Below are positions 62,345-64,000 of a stretch of 64,000 nucleotides of DNA, piece after piece. Under the pieces are notes generated by a model. It was not told where the DNA came from and made no database searches. It saw only the letters and a program-made list of their open reading frames with translations. Every line of letters begins with the position of its first letter. Position 1 is the first letter of the stretch. The translations under genes were made by a program, and so were the position numbers. Source of the stretch: Beroe forskalii (taxonomy: Eukaryota; Ctenophora; Nuda; Beroida; Beroidae); assembly GCA_011033025.1 (NCBI GenBank), contig WFMF01000464.1, forward strand, positions 62,001 to 126,000, given 5' to 3'.

Positions 62345-64000
62345 GAAAGCCTTGGGAGCTGAGGTAGGGAGTCAAGCCTTGGGAGCTGGGAGAGGGAGTC
62401 AAGCCTTGGGAGCTGAGGGAGGGAGTCAAGCCTTGGGAGCTGAGGGATTGAGTCAAGCCTTGGGAGCTGAGGGAGGGAGTCAAGCCTTGGGAGCTGAGGG
62501 AGGGAGTCAAGCCTTGGGAGCTGAGGGAGGGAGTCAAGCCTTGGGAGCTGAGGAGGAGTCAAGCCTTGGGAGCTGAGGGAGGGAGTCAAGCCTTGGGAGC
62601 TGAGGGAGGGAGTCAAGCCTTGGGAGCTGAGAGAGTGAGTCAAGCCTTGGGAGCTGAGAGAGTGAGGCAAACCTTGGGAGCTGAGGGGGGAGGGACGTTT
62701 GGGAGGCTGAGGGAGGAGCCGGCCTGGGAGCTGAGGAGGGGAGCCAAGCCTTGGGAGCTGAGGGAGGAGTCAAGCCTTGGGAGCTGAGGGAGGGAGTCAA
62801 GCCTTGGGAACTGAGGAGGAGTCAAGCCTTGGGAGCTGAGGGAGGAGCCGCCTTGGGGAACCGAGGAGGAGTCAAGCCTTGGGAGCTGAGGGAGTCAAGC
62901 CTTGGGAGCTGAGGGAGGGGATAAACCCTGGAGCTGAGGGATTGAGTCAAGCCTTGGGAGCTGAGAGAGTGAGTCAAGCCTTGGGAGCTGAGAGAGTGAG
63001 GCAAGCTTTGGGAGCTGAGGGAGGGAGTCAAGCCTTGGGAGCTGAGGGAGGGAGTCAAGCCTTGGGAGCTGAGGGAGGGAGTCAAGCCTTGGGAGCTGAG
63101 AGAGGGAGTCAAGCCTTGGGAGCTGAGAGTGAGGTCAAGCCTTGGGAGCTGAGAGGAGGCAAACTTGGGAGCTGAGGGAGGAGCCAAGCTTTGGGAGCTG
63201 AGGGGGAGTCAAGCCTTGGGAGCTGAGGGAGGGAGTCAAGCCTTGGGAGCTGAGAGTGAGGAGCCTTGGGAGCTGAGTGAGTCACGGGAACTGAGGAAGG
63301 GAGCCAAGCCTTGGGAGCTGAGGGAGGGGAGTCAAGCCTTGGGAGCTGGAGTCAAGCCTTGGGAGCTGAGGGAGGGAGTCAAGCCTTTGGAGCTGAGGGA
63401 TGGAGTCAAGCCTTGGGAACTGAGGGAGGGGTTCAAGCCTTGGGAGCTGAGGAGTGAGTCAGTTTCCTGGGAGCTGAGGGAGGAGTCAAGCCTCGGGAGC
63501 TGAGGGAGGGAACCAAGCATAGGGAGCTGAGGGAGGGAGTCAAGCCTTGGGAGCTGAGGGAGGGAGTCAAGCCTTGGGAACTGAGGGAGGGAGTCAAGCC
63601 TTGGGAGCTGAGGGAGGGAGTCAAGCCTTGGGAACCGAGGGAGGGAGTCAAGCCTTGGGAGCTGAGGGAGGGAGTCAAGCCTTGGGAGCTGAGGGATTGA
63701 GTCAAGCCTTGGGAGCTGAGAGAGTGAGTCAAGCCTTGGGAGCTGAGAGAGTGAGGCAAGCTTTGGGAGCTGAGGGAGGGAGTCAAGCCTTGGGAGCTGA
63801 GGGAGGGAGTCAAGCCTTGGGAGCTGAGGGGGAGTCAAGCCTTGGGAGCTGAGGGAGGGAGTCAAGCCTTGGGAGCTGAGGGAGGGAGTCAAGCCTTTGG
63901 AGCTGAGGGATGGAGTCAAGCCTTGGGAACTGAGGGAGGGGTTCAAGCCTTGGGAGCTGAGGAGTGAGTCAAGCCTTTGGAGCTGAGGGAGGGAGTCAAG
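62345..64000. repeat. 27-bp minisatellite running to the window end
   Basis: About 60 units of AGTCAAGCCTTGGGAGCTGA plus GGGAGGG, with units that lost 1-6 bases. Blocks with the variants GATTGAGTCAAG, GAGAGTGAGTCAAG and GAGAGTGAGGCAAG recur in the same order at 62445, 62935 and 63690, a higher-order repeat. On the minus strand each unit reads CCCTCCCTCAG|CTCC, like a 3' splice site. The open frames (SQALGAEGG on plus; LPQLPRLDS on minus) follow from the 27-bp period. Confidence 0.92.

Noticed and set aside
62241-63946. SQALGAEGG and LPQLPRLDS repeat proteins
   Set aside because: A 27-bp period gives open frames in all phases, and indels break each of them after 60-200 codons.

Overview
The window is nuclear DNA of an invertebrate animal. 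Genes are split by spliceosomal introns with GT/AG ends, there is a metazoan AF10/AF17 gene, and the mobile elements are of eukaryotic kinds (Penelope-like retroelements, Helitron, Merlin, MULE). Long minisatellites sit at exon-intron borders. From memory, minisatellites at splice sites have been described in amphioxus, so a cephalochordate is my first guess, but nothing here fixes the species.

Layout. 1-1 kb: the first exon of an unknown minus-strand gene and the last exon of a membrane-anchored histidine acid phosphatase. 2.2-15.5 kb: an 11-exon plus-strand gene for an AF10/AF17-type chromatin protein (PHD and extended PHD fingers, lysine-rich basic stretch, OM-LZ coiled coil). Its fifth exon is about 35 in-frame copies of a 60-bp repeat, and each copy also reads as a 3' splice site. 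Its ninth intron holds a Merlin transposon with an 8-bp target duplication and array-like ends, into which a second element has jumped. 17.7-20.3 kb: a 5'-truncated Penelope-like element (PLE-1). 21.6-31.6 kb: an unidentified minus-strand gene with four well supported and two weaker exons. It is split by a G-rich minisatellite and by an ~88-bp array that repeats an exon with its 5' splice site; a small secreted thrombospondin-repeat gene lies in one intron on the other strand.

31.9-40.9 kb: a 9-kb retroelement nest. A complete PLE-1 with pseudo-LTRs and hammerhead-ribozyme-like motifs sits inside a second Penelope-like element whose GIY-YIG domain precedes the reverse transcriptase (Naiad-like order). 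42.8-47.8 kb: a three-exon gene for a small secreted Cys-rich protein. Its second intron carries a tandem Helitron insertion and an inverted-repeat element whose end supplies the 3' splice site of the last exon. A 100-N gap lies at 48,577-48,676. After it, 48.9-56 kb repeats the array, the two minus-strand exons and the first two exons of the secreted gene, but lacks the 9-kb retroelement nest and the Helitron. These are clean empty sites, and the second copy may be the other haplotype misplaced in tandem. 57.7-60.0 kb: a decayed MULE with FLYWCH and transposase domains and a 9-bp target duplication. 60.4-61.2 kb: another Helitron relative. 62.3 kb to the end: a 27-bp minisatellite.

The theme of the window is repeats and transposons that carry or supply splice signals: four separate minisatellite loci and one inverted-repeat element place 3' or 5' splice-site-like motifs at, or repeated across, exon borders.
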